A stretch of DNA of 64,000 nt from Micromussa lordhowensis (lineage: Eukaryota > Cnidaria > Anthozoa > Scleractinia > Lobophylliidae): NCBI GenBank assembly GCA_964020085.1, contig OZ026598.1, positions 25,435,097 to 25,499,096 of the forward strand. Direction: 5' to 3'. How positions within the stretch are numbered: the first letter of the stretch is position 1; every line of letters starts with the position of its first letter. The notes beneath the pieces were generated by a model. The model did no database searches. It was given only the letters and a program-made list of their open reading frames with translations, and was not told where the DNA came from. This document shows positions 62,776 to 64,000 of the stretch, one piece after another. Position numbers and translations under genes: made by a program.

Positions 62776-63049
62776 GTCAAAAATGAATTTTTATTTTACC
62801 AACGAAATTCGCACTTATTTATATTTGTACAGTACGCCAATGGCTCTAAAAACGTGCTCAGAAGATACAACGAGAGCGTCTAATTTCAAATGGAAATACG
62901 AAAAATTAGTCTTCGTCGTTCGCGTTCCTCAAACAACGCAGAACTTGGTCAATTCACGTTCTTGTTTTGCAGAGAATGGCAAAGAAATGCACGCGCGCAT
63001 CCATTGTACTGCTCATCAAACCTTTTGTTTGGTGACGTTCTCATTGCCA

Positions 63050-63270
63050 TCGTCGCCTGTTTTGTTAGTACTGTTTGCGTTCGGTTGCCGGCTGTCTTCG
63101 GGCTTCCCTGTTAGCTCTCTGCGGTTAATGATTTGCCGGTTGGTCAGGGTTGTAATAACCACGAAACTGAGTCGAACAAACAAAATTGATTCAAAGTGTC
63201 AGTTTGCTTAGATTTGCTGAGCATTTGTGTATAAATGTCAGCGAGAGAAGTAGAAAGGTGTGGGCGCAAT
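63050..63270 (-). repeat. Inverted third fragment of the duplicated segment
   Basis: Its complement matches 55380-55520 of copy A and 60180-60400 of copy B: CATTAACCGCAGAGAGCTAA, CAGTACTAACAAAACAGG and the TTTGTTTGTTCGACTCAGTT block are shared. It ends just before a possible TATA box at 63230-63236. Confidence 0.75.
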
Positions 63271-63349
63271 GAGAGTAATAGCAATAAGCTTTGGTTTGCT
63301 TCTTACTTGCTTGGCAACCTTAACAAGACCCATATACCAGTATGGCTAA
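63269..63349 (+). CDS. Short signal-peptide-like ORF, 26 residues, tentative first exon
   Basis: The ATG 33 bases after a TATAAAT encodes MRVIAISFGLLLTCLATLTR followed by PIYQYG and a stop. The hydrophobic core and small residues look like a secretory signal. A possible donor GTATGG lies at 63339, before the stop, so it could be the first exon of a secreted protein or peptide precursor. No second exon could be identified with confidence before the end of the window. Confidence 0.25.
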   Translation: MRVIAISFGLLLTCLATLTRPIYQYG

Positions 63350-64000
63350 TCCTGTTTCCAGTACACACGCTGCCTGGAGTGGGAATCCTTCAATTTCTAA
63401 CCCTTCTCTGCCTGGGAAAGAGGCGTTTACGGACGGTAACACAGCTAAACCTGTAGAGAATTCAGATACAAAGAATGAACAGGATTATTGTAAGGACAGA
63501 ACAGTGCCCACAACAGAGGAACTGGCAGGCTTTGTAGTGCAATGTCGTTCAAACTCTTGAAATTAAGTGCCAAGCTCAAAATATAAATTCTCTCTTTTCT
63601 GAATTCCATCATCCCATTTCACTGGAGTTCTGAGAATTTGCTGCTGTATCAAGACAGTATGCTTAAGTTGACGATTTTATTGAACAAGTGGACAAGGTTT
63701 AGCAGGTATTCTCAACTTTCTGTTCCAGCTCTAAAGATTAAGCTTATGGGGCCATTTTCCGTTTCGTAGCTTGCCACGCTTACCAACACAACAAATATTA
63801 GAATAAGTATAGTTTAACGAATAAATTTGTCGTTTGCTGGATTTTTCTATCTCGTTTCCGAACAAAACACTGATCGCTGATCTTTCAGTATCAAATGTTT
63901 GCTTTCCGTATAGAATACTCGATAACAAGGCAGACCTCAGAACCTTTGTCGAGCAAGTTCTGACGAGCTTCCTCCAGAGTCGAAGCACGTCTAACTTGCA

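Noticed and set aside
63342..63560. 72-codon frame starting MANPVSSTH
   Set aside because: Somewhat protein-like, but no domain, weak start context, and it overlaps the signal-peptide ORF in another frame; evidence insufficient.

Overview
The window is animal nuclear DNA, most likely from an anthozoan cnidarian (a stony coral or sea anemone). This rests on short intronless class A GPCR genes in tandem, GT-AG introns, AATAAA signals, and a dense load of degraded transposons (Penelope-like, Crypton, THAP/DDE, LINE tails, tRNA-derived SINEs, many short inverted-repeat elements). No species marker is present, so the assignment is inference.

Layout. 0.3-8.8 kb: three intact, single-exon, plus-strand GPCR genes of one family with a decayed fourth copy between the first two. 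9.5-10.6 kb: a TTAA-flanked inverted-repeat element broken by a tRNA-derived SINE. 12.05-14.4 kb: an intron-retaining pseudogene of a retinol-dehydrogenase-8-like short-chain dehydrogenase. 15.2-15.5 kb: an inverted pair of Penelope-type termini. 16.9-22.0 kb: a seven-exon gene for a small secreted collagen-like protein, all introns in phase 0, with a poly(A) signal. 23.4-24.9 kb: a broken Crypton-type tyrosine recombinase. 26.1-26.85 kb: a GPCR relic of a second family. 27.35-28.6 kb: a broken THAP/DDE transposase. 30.6-33.2 kb: nested inverted-repeat elements. 33.3-39.7 kb, minus strand: the second GPCR family, with one intact gene and three relics, plus a SINE and a Penelope-like 3' end carrying a hammerhead-like motif. 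40.7-42.3 kb, minus strand: a third GPCR type with a separate C-terminal exon. 45-49 kb: a Harbinger-like element with a Myb-like relic, a foldback element made of about nine palindromic units, and a short inverted-repeat element. 49.4-50.7 kb: the ends of two different LINEs. 51.5-54.3 kb, minus strand: a two-exon gene for a 190-residue charged protein with a TATA box. 54.7-62.3 kb: a tandem duplication of about 3 kb, each copy carrying a different later insertion, with an inverted third fragment near 63.1 kb.

Functional view. The expressed content is probably five GPCRs (three of one orphan, MECA-like type; two of other rhodopsin-family types), one secreted collagen-like protein and one small cytosolic protein. 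They form no operon or single pathway; the GPCR groups look like birth-and-death tandem arrays. I saw no CRISPR array, rRNA gene or credible functional tRNA gene. The least ordinary items are the hammerhead-like motifs on retroelement tails, the palindromic array at 46.8-48.2 kb, and the two spliced genes (collagen-like, and 190-residue with a complexin-like helix) that single-frame ORFs would miss.
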